DNA from: Arthrobacter pullicola
Lineage (GTDB): Bacteria > Actinomycetota > Actinomycetes > Actinomycetales > Micrococcaceae
Direction of reading: 5' to 3'
NCBI RefSeq assembly: GCF_014836875.1
Contig: NZ_JACSQC010000010.1
Location: 22,734 to 86,733 of the forward strand
Length of the DNA stretch: 64,000 bases
The position numbers were made by a program, and so were the translations under genes. The notes under the pieces were generated by a model, which was not told where the DNA came from, ran no database searches, and saw nothing but the letters and a program-made list of their open reading frames with translations. Positions 7,598 through 16,202 of this stretch are shown piece by piece (within the stretch, counting starts at the first letter, position 1; each line of letters opens with the position of its first letter).

Positions 7598-9046
7598 ATG
7601 TCTACCGACACCCCCGCTGAGCTTCCCGTCGCCGTGATTGGTGCCGGCCCCGTGGGCCTGGCCGCCGCGGCCGAGCTGCTGGAACGTGGCCTGACGCCGA
7701 TCATCTTCGAATCCGGGCAGACGCCCGCGGCCGCCGTCGCTTCCTGGGGCCACATCCGGCTGTTCTCGCCGTGGCAGTACGACGTCGACGCCGCCGCCCG
7801 CCGCCTGCTCGCGTCCACCGGATGGCAGGAGCCTGACGGCGAGACGCTGCCTACCGGTGCCGAACTCCTGGAGCAGTACCTGCGGCCGCTGGCCGCCGTT
7901 CCGGCTATTGCCGCGGCGCTGCACACCTCCACCCGGGTCCTGTCCGTCAGCCGCGAAGGGCTGGACAAGACCCGCACTTCAGGGCGCGAGACGACGCCGT
8001 TCCTGGTCCGGGTGCGCAACGACGAGGGCACGGTCACCGATTACCGGGCCCGGGCAGTTATTGATGCTTCGGGTACCTGGTCCACACCGAACCCGCTGGG
8101 CCAGGCGGGGCTGCCTGCCGTTGGTGAAGTGGAGGCTTTCGAGGCCGGGCTGATCACCGGGCCGCTGCCTGATGTCACCGGGCGGGACCGGGACCGGTTC
8201 GCGGGCAAACACGTGCTGGTGGTGGGTGCCGGACACTCGGCAGCCAACACCCTGCTGGAACTGGGGGAACTTGCGGCGCAGGCCCGAGGCACCAGGATCA
8301 GCTGGGCCATCCGCAATGCTTCCCCGGCCGGGGTCTACGGCGGCGGTGACCTGGACGGCCTGCCTGCCCGCGGAGCACTGGGCAGCCGGCTGCGCACCCT
8401 GGTGGAGGAAGGGCGCATCGAACTGCACACCTCCTTCACCATCACCGGCTTCAAACCCTCGGACACCCTGGCCGTCATCGGCAGCACCCCGGCAGGGGAG
8501 CAGCAGCTGGACGTGGACCTGCTGGTCCCGGCCACCGGTTTCCGCCCGGACCTGGACATGCTGCGCGAAATCCGGCTGGACCTTGACCCGGCAGTGGAGG
8601 CACCGCGGGAACTCGGTCCGCTGATCGACCCCGAGTTCCACAGCTGCGGCACCGTGGCACCCCACGGCGCCAAAATGCTGTCCCACCCGGAGAAGGACTT
8701 CTACATTGTGGGCATGAAGTCCTATGGGCGGGCCCCCACGTTCCTGATGGCCACCGGCTATGAGCAGGTCCGCTCCATTGCCGCAGCCCTGGCCGGAGAC
8801 CAGCAGGCCGCCAACGACGTGCAGCTGGTCCTGCCCGAAACGGGCGTCTGCTCCACCGATCTCGGCAGCAGCTGCGACGCGCCTGCTGCCGAAGGCCCAG
8901 CGGAGTCCTGCTGCGGGACCTCTGCGGCCCCTGAATCGGAGCCTGCGGCGTCGTCGTGCTGTGGAACGGACACCGCACCGGAATCGCAGTTCCTGGGTAT
9001 TCCTACCGGACTGGCCCACGGCCGTTCAGCGCAGCGGGGCAGTTAA
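7598..9046 (+). CDS. FAD/NAD(P)-dependent oxidoreductase with Cys-rich tail (ArsO-like)
   Basis: Flavoprotein of 482 residues with the FAD dinucleotide fold VIGAGPVGLAAAAEL at the N-terminus and a second nucleotide fold VLVVGAGHSAANTLLEL near residue 205. It belongs to the flavin monooxygenase-like/TrkA-type oxidoreductases often found as the last gene of actinobacterial ars operons and called ArsO. From about residue 414 a non-homologous tail of low complexity has seven cysteines, including two SCCGT repeats. The tail could bind As(III) or another soft metal; this is inference. Ribosome site AAAGGAAA, 24 bp after arsC. The stop shares TTAA with the convergent neighbour. The reaction is not established. 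Confidence 0.82.
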   Translation: MSTDTPAELPVAVIGAGPVGLAAAAELLERGLTPIIFESGQTPAAAVASWGHIRLFSPWQYDVDAAARRLLASTGWQEPDGETLPTGAELLEQYLRPLAAVPAIAAALHTSTRVLSVSREGLDKTRTSGRETTPFLVRVRNDEGTVTDYRARAVIDASGTWSTPNPLGQAGLPAVGEVEAFEAGLITGPLPDVTGRDRDRFAGKHVLVVGAGHSAANTLLELGELAAQARGTRISWAIRNASPAGVYGGGDLDGLPARGALGSRLRTLVEEGRIELHTSFTITGFKPSDTLAVIGSTPAGEQQLDVDLLVPATGFRPDLDMLREIRLDLDPAVEAPRELGPLIDPEFHSCGTVAPHGAKMLSHPEKDFYIVGMKSYGRAPTFLMATGYEQVRSIAAALAGDQQAANDVQLVLPETGVCSTDLGSSCDAPAAEGPAESCCGTSAAPESEPAASSCCGTDTAPESQFLGIPTGLAHGRSAQRGS

Positions 9047-9594
9047 TTCTGCACTGTGGCAGCGGGAACTGACTGTTCCAGCGCCGGGCCAGCGGGCACG
9101 GGGTCGCCTGCGGGCAGAAAGAATAGGGCACCCAACAGCGTGATGGTCAGCGACGCAGCGCTGATGAGGATAGGCAGCCAATCCACCGCACGACGGCGCG
9201 AGGACCCTCGCGGGAACGTCACCAACCCGGCAACCAGGGCTCCGAAAGCAAGCGGAACAGCCACAAAGGGCAGGATGAAGACCAGAATCAAGCTCAGGAA
9301 CGCAGCCACCGTGGCGGCCACATTTCCCCACGTCGCAGTACGAGACTCCGGTTCCGCAGCGCTTCCAGAGGCTTCGCGGGCGATCCGCTCCACGGGTCCC
9401 AACTCGTGCAGGATTGTTCGGACTGCTTCTGGAGCATGTTGTCCGGCGTCCAGCGCGTCAATGATGTGTTCACGCACCGATGCGACGATTTCCTCCCGGT
9501 CCGCCGAATGGGCCAGCGCGTGCTCAAGGTCGGCGAGGTACGCAGCAACGAGCGGTGAATCGGGCAGCGGCTTCTTTATTGCATCGGCGTTCAC
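9043..9594 (-). CDS. HAAS-domain membrane protein (partner of PadR regulator)
   Basis: Protein of 183 residues. The N-terminal ~80 residues are a helical HAAS/DUF1700-type domain (YLADLEHAL...REEIVASVREHI...LGPVERIARE), followed by three predicted membrane helices. Genes of this kind are regularly paired with PadR regulators. Here the start overlaps the PadR stop by 4 bp, so they are translationally coupled. A role in membrane-associated signalling with the PadR protein is likely but unproven. The end overlaps the convergent ArsO-like gene by 4 bp. Confidence 0.78.
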   Translation of the reverse strand: MNADAIKKPLPDSPLVAAYLADLEHALAHSADREEIVASVREHIIDALDAGQHAPEAVRTILHELGPVERIAREASGSAAEPESRTATWGNVAATVAAFLSLILVFILPFVAVPLAFGALVAGLVTFPRGSSRRRAVDWLPILISAASLTITLLGALFFLPAGDPVPAGPALEQSVPAATVQN

Positions 9595-9935
9595 TCTTCG
9601 GCCTCCTTTAAAGCTGAGGTGACTGCTGCGGTGAAGGGTCCCCAGGCATCCTGGAAGGACGCCAGGGCAGCCTCCCCCTGCTGGGTGAGTTTGTAATATC
9701 GCCGCGGCGGCCCCGAGGCGGATTCCTGCCAGGTGGTTTCGACCATTCCCTGTTTGCGAAGCCGGGCGAGGAGCGGATAGAGAGTTCCTTCGCTGGCGAA
9801 TAAGGCCGGAAAACGGGAGAGATCCGTGGCCAGTTGCAGACCATAGGATGGCGCACGAAGCAGCTGCGCCATGACGCAGTATTCAAGTACGCCCTTGCGG
9901 AGCTGGACGAGAATGGCTTCCTGCTGGGTATCCAC
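9591..9935 (-). CDS. PadR-family transcriptional regulator
   Basis: Winged-helix repressor of 114 residues with the family opening VDTQQEAILVQLRKGVLEYCVMAQLL, the SEGTLYPLLARLRKQGMV recognition helix and the PRRYYKLTQQG wing. The GTG at 9935 is chosen because family members begin at this DTQQE position and AGGG lies 8 bp upstream; an in-frame ATG at 9962 would make it 9 residues longer. It is coupled to the downstream HAAS membrane gene. A perfect palindrome upstream suggests autorepression. Confidence 0.85.
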   Translation of the reverse strand: MDTQQEAILVQLRKGVLEYCVMAQLLRAPSYGLQLATDLSRFPALFASEGTLYPLLARLRKQGMVETTWQESASGPPRRYYKLTQQGEAALASFQDAWGPFTAAVTSALKEAEE

Positions 9936-9962
9936 ACGCCACACCCTAGCGGTATCTTGCAT

Positions 9963-9981
9963 CAATAGGTAGCCCCTATTG
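9963..9981. promoter_or_regulatory. Predicted PadR operator
   Basis: Perfect inverted repeat CAATAGG-N5-CCTATTG, 27 bp upstream of the chosen padR start. Autoregulation through such palindromes is usual for PadR proteins. If the ATG at 9962 were used, the operator would abut the start codon with no ribosome site, which favours the downstream GTG. Confidence 0.6.
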
Positions 9982-10055
9982 ACGGGCGATTTCCGGCTGA
10001 CGCTGCTGCGCACCAAGAAGCCCTCTGGGCTGGGGGAACCGTTGTGGGGAGTGGG

Positions 10056-10364
10056 TTACCCGCCCACCGGATCGTGCTCCGCAATCTCGCGGAGGATCAT
10101 GAGGTTGTTCCGGAGTGCTTCGTTGCCGGCCTCCGTGCTGGCGATCCACGTTCGCATCTGACGACCGTACTGGCGTTTTTCGATCGTGATGAATCCTGCG
10201 TCGTCGAGCCGGGTGAGGTTTTGGGAGAGGCTGGAATCTGAGAGATCGACGGCGTCCCGCAGGATGGAGAACTCGCACTCATCCACCGAGCCGAGATAGC
10301 ACATGATCGAAAAGCGCACGGGGGAGTGGATCAGCGCGTTCAGCTCATGACGGGGGTGTCTCAT
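10056..10364 (-). CDS. Small winged-helix transcriptional regulator (HTH_34-type)
   Basis: Protein of 102 residues that is almost entirely one winged-helix domain: HSPVRFSIMCYLG, DLSDSSLSQNLTRLDDAGFI as recognition helix, and a wing with EKRQYGRQMRTWIAST. It matches the small MarR/ArsR-like 'winged helix DNA-binding' proteins of actinobacteria that act alone. No metal or ligand residues of ArsR type stand out. It is a single-gene unit; the target is unknown. Confidence 0.78.
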   Translation of the reverse strand: MRHPRHELNALIHSPVRFSIMCYLGSVDECEFSILRDAVDLSDSSLSQNLTRLDDAGFITIEKRQYGRQMRTWIASTEAGNEALRNNLMILREIAEHDPVGG

Positions 10365-10600
10365 CGTGGCAGCGTCTGATCGGCAGGATGACGCGCAGCG
10401 GGGGAGTAGTTCTTGTTGGCGGAATCAATCACGCAAGCAGTTTACGGACCGTAAAGCACTTGTCTAGAAGTTTTTTCTGCAGAGAGTGTCCGGGTGCGTG
10501 CGGGTGCCGGGTGCGAGGTGCCCAGGTGCGGACGTGGACAGTGCCAAGCTACGGAGGGGTTGGCACCGTCGTTGAATGACGGGCATGGGCCGACGGGCCA

Positions 10601-10641
10601 GGGCGGGCGCCCGCCCGCCGGCGCCCGCCCGGGCCCGCCCC
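10601..10641. terminator. GC-only palindrome after jetC
   Basis: Perfect 16-bp palindrome GGGCGGGCGCCCGCCC (10601-10616) followed by more complementary G/C runs to 10641, 8 bp beyond the jetC stop codon. It would form a very stable hairpin and probably ends the jetABC transcript, although there is no T-run. The rest of 10365-10648 holds nothing coding that I can support. Confidence 0.5.
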
Positions 10642-10648
10642 GCGAGCG

Positions 10649-13600
10649 TCAGCGCAGCAGAATATCCACAGCCCGCGAGCCGCCAGACGACCCCACCGGA
10701 ACCCGCTCCAGCGTGCCGGACCGGTTGGCGGCGTCGTCGCGCAGGATCTCCGTGACCGACCCCAGGAACCGGGACAGATCCACCTTGTCCTCCGGGGCGG
10801 CGAGCAGCAGCTGGAAGCCGAACTCGTGCAGCGCGTTGATGGACGCCTCGGCGAAGGACAGGGACGACTTCACGAACGCCTCATCCATCATCACGGTGCC
10901 GTAGGTGCTGAAGCCCTGAGACACAATGCCCAGCTGGTACGCCAGCGCCGACGCCATGATGAACGCGGTGAAACGCTGGCCCTCGCCGCCGGACATCAGC
11001 GACGCCTGCAGGTTGGTGAACGACTGCCCGTTCGCGAGCTTGTTGGTGCAGGTGATGGTCACGTGCGCGCGGACGTCAAGGACCTCGGCCCGCCAGCGGC
11101 GCTCCTGCGGATCCTTGAGCTTCTCCACCAGGCCCTCGAGCGCGGCGTAGCGGGCGTCCATGTCCGCCTTGTCTTGCCGCACACCCATCATCGGCAGCGC
11201 GTTCTTCAGTTCGGTGCGGAACTTGTGCGCGTCGTCCGGGACGGTGGTCTTGACCTCGATCTCCAGGTGGCTGTCCACGTGGTACGGCACGCGGCGCAGC
11301 ACCGAGTTCAGCGGCAGCAGGCGCGAGGAGATGCTGCGGCGTTCCTCGTCGAGCAGCTGCAGCAGGTCGCTGAACCGCTCGTAGGTGCGGTTGTTGAAGT
11401 ATTCGCGGAACTCCGACTCGTGCTGCGGCAGGCCCTCGGTGACAATGTCCTCGTACCGGTGCACGTACTCCTCGGCCGAGTCCACGGACGTGCCGAAGTC
11501 CGAGCCCCACTTCTCGCTGTACGTCTCGAAGCTGCGTTCCAGCCGGGTGCGGGTTTCCAGCAGGGTCTTATCCAACCGGGCGGCGTCGGTGAGCAGGTTC
11601 CGCTCCACCTGCCCGGCGGCGTCGTTCAGGTGCACGACGTCGGTGATCTCACCGAAGGGGGCGAACAGCTCATCAAGCTGCGCGCGCAGGTCCTCCGCCA
11701 GGGCATCCGGGCCGCGGCCGGCCAGGGTGTCGCGGCGTTCAGTGGCGGCGGTCAGCTCGGCCTCGAGCCGGGCCAGGTCGCCCTTGAGCACACCGATCTT
11801 CTCGGTCGCGGCGGTCAGGTCCAGCTCCGCGGTGTCCAGTTCGAAGCGGATCTGCTCCAGGTCCGCGTTGGCGTCGCGGGCGGATTCCAGGCGCTCGACG
11901 GCGTCGGCGACGGCGGCGCGCTGCTCCCCGGCGGTGATCTCCTCGAACTCGCGGGTGTCGGCAGCGACCTTGCGGACGGCGGCGAGCCGGCGGATCAGGT
12001 CGTCCTGCTCGGCGGCGTGCTTGCGGGAGACGACGTCGGCCTCTTCAAAGCTAGCGCGCAGGGCCAGCAGCTCCGCGGCCAGGGCAGCGATCTTGTCCTT
12101 GTTATCAAAGCCCAGGACGTTGTCCGAGGCCTTGGTATGCCTGTCGTCCTTCTCCGTGGTGGAGGAGTTGCGCTTCACGGCACCGCCGAGGCTGACGCCG
12201 CGGGATACCTTGGCCAGCTCGTCCGGGTTTTCGACGCACTCGAAGTCGTAGTGCGCGGTGATCTTGCGGGCCACCCAGTCGCCCATGGCGGAGTCGTAGG
12301 TGCTGAGCTTGGTGATCAGGTCACGGGGTCCCGGCTCGGACGGGCCGTCCACGGGAATGCTGACGTCGATGCAGCGCAGGAAGCCGCGGAGGTTGGTTTC
12401 GCTGAGGTAGCGGGTGACGGCGGCCATGTGTTCGCCGGGAACCAGCAGGGCGGTGGAGAGCGGGCGGAGCACACGTTCGGCGGCGGCACGCCACTGCGAG
12501 TGGTCGGCCGGAACGTCGATCAGTTCGCCGGCAAAGGGCATCTCGGCCTCGTCGATGCCGGTGGCTTCACAGATCCGGGCACGCTGTTCCAGGCTTTCCG
12601 GGCGGATGTTGCTGCGCCGGCGGCGGAAGGACGCGATCTCGGTTTCCAGCTTCGCGATGGAACCCTTCAGGGCCCACGCCTCGCCGTGCGCGTCGGAGCT
12701 GCGCTCGCGGGCGGCGTCGACGTCGGCGTTCAGGGTCTTGATCAGCTCATTGGCGCGGCTGCGGGCGGTGACCAGCCCGGCGGGGGAGAGGTCCGTGTCG
12801 ATGCCGGCGGCGCGCAGGTCGGCGCGGAACGCGTTCTCCACGGTTTCACGGGAAACAAGCTGCGCCTGCGCGGCTGCGACCTCGCGTTCCAGGGTGGCGA
12901 TCGCGCCGCCGCCCTCCTGCGTGTAGCGGGCAGTGAGCTCGGCGACCTGCTTCTTCAGCTTGGTGCGCTGTTTCTCGGCGGACTTCAGCGCTTCGCGGCC
13001 GGTGGTTGCAGCACCGGTGAGGCGGTCGACGTCGCGCTCGTGGCTGGCCAGCGCCAGGCGGCGGCGGTAGGCGGGCAGCCCGTCGGCGGTGAGGGCGCGG
13101 ACGCGGTCCAGTTCGGCCTTGGTAGTGAGGAACAGGTGGTGCTGGTCAGGGACGTTGGCGAGTTGGTCGCGCTGCTGCCGGGCGCGTTCGAGCTGGCGGC
13201 GGATGCTGCGCAGGTGGCTGAAGTCCTCCACGGCCTCGTCCGCGGCGGTGAGGGTTTTGGGGGTGTCCAGGACGTTGGTGCGGAAGAAGTCGTTGACGGT
13301 TCCGCCCAGGCCCTTGCCGGTCTGCAGGATGCGCAGCAGGCCGAAGGCCTTCTCGTCCTCCACACCCAGGGCGGTGCGGTACCGCTCGGCGAAGAGTTTG
13401 TGCGAATCGAAGATCTGCGCGCCCGGGAGCAGGGATTCAAGGGCACCCTTGGTGAACCGGCCGCGCATGCCGGTTTCGAGGGAGGGAATGTCCAGTGGAC
13501 GGTTGTGCACGGCGTAGAACCGGCCGACGTGGTGTTCGGTGCCGGTCGCGGGCAGGTCCATGAGTACGGAGAGGCTGGTGATCTGGCCCAGGCCGTTGTC

Positions 13601-13972
13601 GAAGGTGAGGCAGACGGCGGACCAGGTGGCGCCGGGGCGCTGGTAGGCGGTGCCGTCGCCGGCTTCCATGCCCTGGGTGCCGAGCCGGCCGCGCATGTAG
13701 GAGAACGCGGTGCGCTTTTCCTCGGCTGCGGTGCCGCCGTTGTTCTGCGCGGCCTCGTTCATCTTGGGCCGGGCGTCCATGACCTGCAGCATCGCGTCGA
13801 AGATGGTGGACTTGCCGACGCCGGAGTCACCGGTGAGCAGCGTGCCGGCGCGGTCCACGTGGATGGTGTGCGCGCCGTCGAACGTTCCCCAGTTCACGAT
13901 CTGGATCCGGGAGAGCCGGTTCTGGCCGGGGTTGATCAGGTCCCCCATGGGAAGGGTGGTTTCGATGCTCAT
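10649..13972 (-). CDS. jetC: SMC-like ATPase JetC/MksB of a Wadjet-type system
   Basis: SMC-related ATPase of 1107 residues. The N-terminal head has the start region NRLSRIQIVNWGTFDG and Walker A LLTGDSGVGKST. The C-terminal head has the signature LMSGGEGQRF, Walker B GTVMMDEAF and a final LLLAAPED segment. Between them lie long coiled coils and a hinge-like globular part around residues 480-620. With JetA and JetB it forms the condensin-like loop-extruding complex of Wadjet/MksBEF systems, which recognises plasmid-sized circular DNA. Its start overlaps jetB by 4 bp. Known Wadjet operons continue with jetD (a topoisomerase-VI-like nuclease); here the operon stops at a GC hairpin and no jetD follows. 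Confidence 0.9.
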   Translation of the reverse strand: MSIETTLPMGDLINPGQNRLSRIQIVNWGTFDGAHTIHVDRAGTLLTGDSGVGKSTIFDAMLQVMDARPKMNEAAQNNGGTAAEEKRTAFSYMRGRLGTQGMEAGDGTAYQRPGATWSAVCLTFDNGLGQITSLSVLMDLPATGTEHHVGRFYAVHNRPLDIPSLETGMRGRFTKGALESLLPGAQIFDSHKLFAERYRTALGVEDEKAFGLLRILQTGKGLGGTVNDFFRTNVLDTPKTLTAADEAVEDFSHLRSIRRQLERARQQRDQLANVPDQHHLFLTTKAELDRVRALTADGLPAYRRRLALASHERDVDRLTGAATTGREALKSAEKQRTKLKKQVAELTARYTQEGGGAIATLEREVAAAQAQLVSRETVENAFRADLRAAGIDTDLSPAGLVTARSRANELIKTLNADVDAARERSSDAHGEAWALKGSIAKLETEIASFRRRRSNIRPESLEQRARICEATGIDEAEMPFAGELIDVPADHSQWRAAAERVLRPLSTALLVPGEHMAAVTRYLSETNLRGFLRCIDVSIPVDGPSEPGPRDLITKLSTYDSAMGDWVARKITAHYDFECVENPDELAKVSRGVSLGGAVKRNSSTTEKDDRHTKASDNVLGFDNKDKIAALAAELLALRASFEEADVVSRKHAAEQDDLIRRLAAVRKVAADTREFEEITAGEQRAAVADAVERLESARDANADLEQIRFELDTAELDLTAATEKIGVLKGDLARLEAELTAATERRDTLAGRGPDALAEDLRAQLDELFAPFGEITDVVHLNDAAGQVERNLLTDAARLDKTLLETRTRLERSFETYSEKWGSDFGTSVDSAEEYVHRYEDIVTEGLPQHESEFREYFNNRTYERFSDLLQLLDEERRSISSRLLPLNSVLRRVPYHVDSHLEIEVKTTVPDDAHKFRTELKNALPMMGVRQDKADMDARYAALEGLVEKLKDPQERRWRAEVLDVRAHVTITCTNKLANGQSFTNLQASLMSGGEGQRFTAFIMASALAYQLGIVSQGFSTYGTVMMDEAFVKSSLSFAEASINALHEFGFQLLLAAPEDKVDLSRFLGSVTEILRDDAANRSGTLERVPVGSSGGSRAVDILLR

Positions 13973-14736
13973 GCCGGCTCCTCGCCGTCGTTCAGTTCTG
14001 CCTCAACCGGGGCGTCCGCGGTTTCAGCGTTTTCAACCGTGTCCGGTTCGGCCGGGGCCTCGGTCAGCGAGTTCATGTAGGTGATGATGTCGCCGATGTG
14101 TTCGTACGGCAGGGCCAGCGGCAGTGCGTTGGAGATGACCCAGACGTCGTCCAGCTCGGTGGGCAGCAGTAGGCGGCGTTCGGTGACGAGCTTGCGGATG
14201 GCGGCGTCGGCCAGGTCTTCCACGCCCTTGGCGTCGTGCGCCTGCGGGTCCACGTACTGCTCGAGGACGTCGATGATGTCCTGCCGGGCGATGGTGGCTT
14301 CGTTGCCGGTGCCCGAGTGGCGGTCCAGGACCAGGCGCATGCGCAGCAGCAGCAGGGTTTCCTCGCGCGTCATTTCGCGCTGGCGCTGCAGGGCAGTGGT
14401 GTGCGGTTCGGCCATTTCCACCGGGCGCAGCAGGGCAACTTTGTGGTCCTCGTCCACCACCAGCTCCAGGAACAGCTCGCTCAGCCGGACGCGCAGCTGC
14501 TCCTGGTTATCCACCACGGTGTTGTACACGTTGTCCGAGGAGTTGGCGTCCAGGTACGGGCCGCGCAGCAGCCGGATGAGGGCCTGGCGCAGCTTCAGCG
14601 GCAGGGTGCCGGTGTCGCCGGGGAACAGTTCCGGGCCGTCGATCAGGACGTCGCGGGCGGGCTGGGGGTATTCCTCTAGTTCGTCCTGCTCTTCCAGCTC
14701 ATTGTCGAAGTCTTCTGCGGTGGGGGTTTCAGTCAT
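13969..14736 (-). CDS. jetB: DUF4194 protein JetB/MksE
   Basis: Kleisin-associated subunit of 255 residues of the Wadjet/MksBEF complex. The DUF4194 core runs from LRQALIRLLRGPYLDAN to about residue 220 and includes FLELVVDEDHKVALLRP, the acidic/hydrophobic pattern of MksE-like tandem winged helices. Both ends are acidic low-complexity tails. ATGA overlaps with jetA upstream and jetC downstream show strict co-translation. It would bridge JetA and JetC and contact DNA. Confidence 0.88.
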   Translation of the reverse strand: MTETPTAEDFDNELEEQDELEEYPQPARDVLIDGPELFPGDTGTLPLKLRQALIRLLRGPYLDANSSDNVYNTVVDNQEQLRVRLSELFLELVVDEDHKVALLRPVEMAEPHTTALQRQREMTREETLLLLRMRLVLDRHSGTGNEATIARQDIIDVLEQYVDPQAHDAKGVEDLADAAIRKLVTERRLLLPTELDDVWVISNALPLALPYEHIGDIITYMNSLTEAPAEPDTVENAETADAPVEAELNDGEEPA

Positions 14737-16202
14737 GACTGGCTTTCGGCGACGGTGAGGACGGGCAGCACTGCGGTGCGGGAACTGCCGTCGATCTGGA
14801 GGAACGGGATGGACTCGCTGGCTGCCGTCCTTGTTTCCGTGCCCCCTGCGGGGGCGGCGGGGGCGGCGGAGGCGAGGAGCGCGCGGATGCTGTTGAGGTG
14901 GCGGTGTTCGGCGGGCAGTTCGGCGAAGATCTCTGCGACGGTGGCGCGGCCGCGGCGGCTGCCGGCCCGGGTGATTGCGTCGCGCAGCACCCGGCGGTCG
15001 GCCTTGGGGGTGCGGGCGGCGCGGTGGATGTCCGCTTCGGTGAACGACGGCGGTGCGGGCAGCTTCCGCGGTGCGGCGTGCTCGGCGGGGTCGTAGGTGC
15101 GGACCATGCTGAGCGATTCGAACGCGGACGCGTAGAGCTTGGGTGCGGGGACGACGGCGGCGCGGCGGCGTCCGCGCGGTGCCTTGTGGATGGCGGTTTC
15201 AGCCGCGCGGATGAGTTTGCGCAGCTGGACGGATTCCCGGTATTCGTCGCTTTGGACGTAGGTGTGCAGGGATTCGGAGAGCCGGCCGTAGATCCGCTGG
15301 ATTTCGGCGGCCTGTTCGCGCATGTCGCTTATCATCCGGTACAGGGCCTGCCGGTCGCCGGGGGACATCGCGTCGGCGAAGTCGCGTTCCAGGACCTGCG
15401 CGATGGCGTGCCGGAAGCGTCCCTGCTGGTCGGCGTCGTTCAGGAAGGCGGTGAAGCCTTCGTAGGTGCGGCCTTCGCTGGTGCTGCGCAGGCGTTTGTC
15501 CGCTTCGAGGATTTCGCCCATGGTCAGGCCCTTGGAGGCCTGCGATTCGACCATTTCCTGGCGCAGGGTGTGCAGCATCTTCTCGAGGCCGTCGCGCATG
15601 CGCTTGAAGTCGGCGGGCAGCGCGGCAGCGAGGTCCAGGATGTCGCGGGCCGCTTCGACGGCGGTGTCGTCGTCCAGCGGCGGGGGAGCGTCGCCGGCGC
15701 GGAGGGACCGGATGAGGTCCTCGCGGCGGGCGATCTCTTCTTCGAGGACGGCGATGCGTGCTTCGGGGTCCGGGTTGGATTCGTGCGCCAGGGTTTCCAC
15801 GCTGGAGAGCAGGGTATTCAGGCGGGAGGAGTTCAGGCTGGTGGTGTCGCCGGTGAAGCCGTCCAGGTAGGAGAGGAACCGGACGGCGGGTTCGGTGAGT
15901 TCGTAGACGAAGCGTCCGTCGGCGCGGGGGCGGGCCAGGAAGCGGCGGGCCACCCATTCATCGGCGTAGTTCTTGCCGGTCCAGTCCTCGCGCAGGCTCT
16001 GCCCGTTGAGCCTAAGCTGCTGCAGGAAGGAGTCGGTGAGGCTGTGGAATTCGTCCAGGGGGATACGCGGCCGGGTGCGCGTGAAGGCCTCGCGGAACAG
16101 GGCCAGGACCCAGGGGTTCGCGTTGGTGAGTTTCCAGCCGGGCGAGGCCTGTAGCCGCTGCAGCTCCGCCCAGCGGGCTACGGCGTTTTCTGTGAAGGAC
16201 AT
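14733..16202 (-). CDS. jetA: DUF3375 protein JetA/MksF (kleisin)
   Basis: Kleisin subunit of 489 residues, first gene of the coupled operon. The N-terminal DUF3375 domain is recognisable from WAELQRLQASPGWKL, the LDEFHSLTDSFLQQL segment and the Y-ADEWVARRFL motif. It continues with a long helical region (about 150-340) and an Ala/Pro-rich linker before a small C-terminal domain. DUF3375 kleisins mark type I Wadjet systems. It would close the JetC dimer into a ring. The operon promoter must lie in the 400 bp between this gene and the NACHT gene upstream. Confidence 0.9.
   Translation of the reverse strand: MSFTENAVARWAELQRLQASPGWKLTNANPWVLALFREAFTRTRPRIPLDEFHSLTDSFLQQLRLNGQSLREDWTGKNYADEWVARRFLARPRADGRFVYELTEPAVRFLSYLDGFTGDTTSLNSSRLNTLLSSVETLAHESNPDPEARIAVLEEEIARREDLIRSLRAGDAPPPLDDDTAVEAARDILDLAAALPADFKRMRDGLEKMLHTLRQEMVESQASKGLTMGEILEADKRLRSTSEGRTYEGFTAFLNDADQQGRFRHAIAQVLERDFADAMSPGDRQALYRMISDMREQAAEIQRIYGRLSESLHTYVQSDEYRESVQLRKLIRAAETAIHKAPRGRRRAAVVPAPKLYASAFESLSMVRTYDPAEHAAPRKLPAPPSFTEADIHRAARTPKADRRVLRDAITRAGSRRGRATVAEIFAELPAEHRHLNSIRALLASAAPAAPAGGTETRTAASESIPFLQIDGSSRTAVLPVLTVAESQS

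Noticed and set aside
10826..14080. Very long plus-strand open frame (about 1080 codons) opposite jetC
   Set aside because: It is the antisense of jetC in a GC-rich genome; its translation is Gly/Val/Ala-rich with no motifs, while the minus strand carries intact SMC head motifs.
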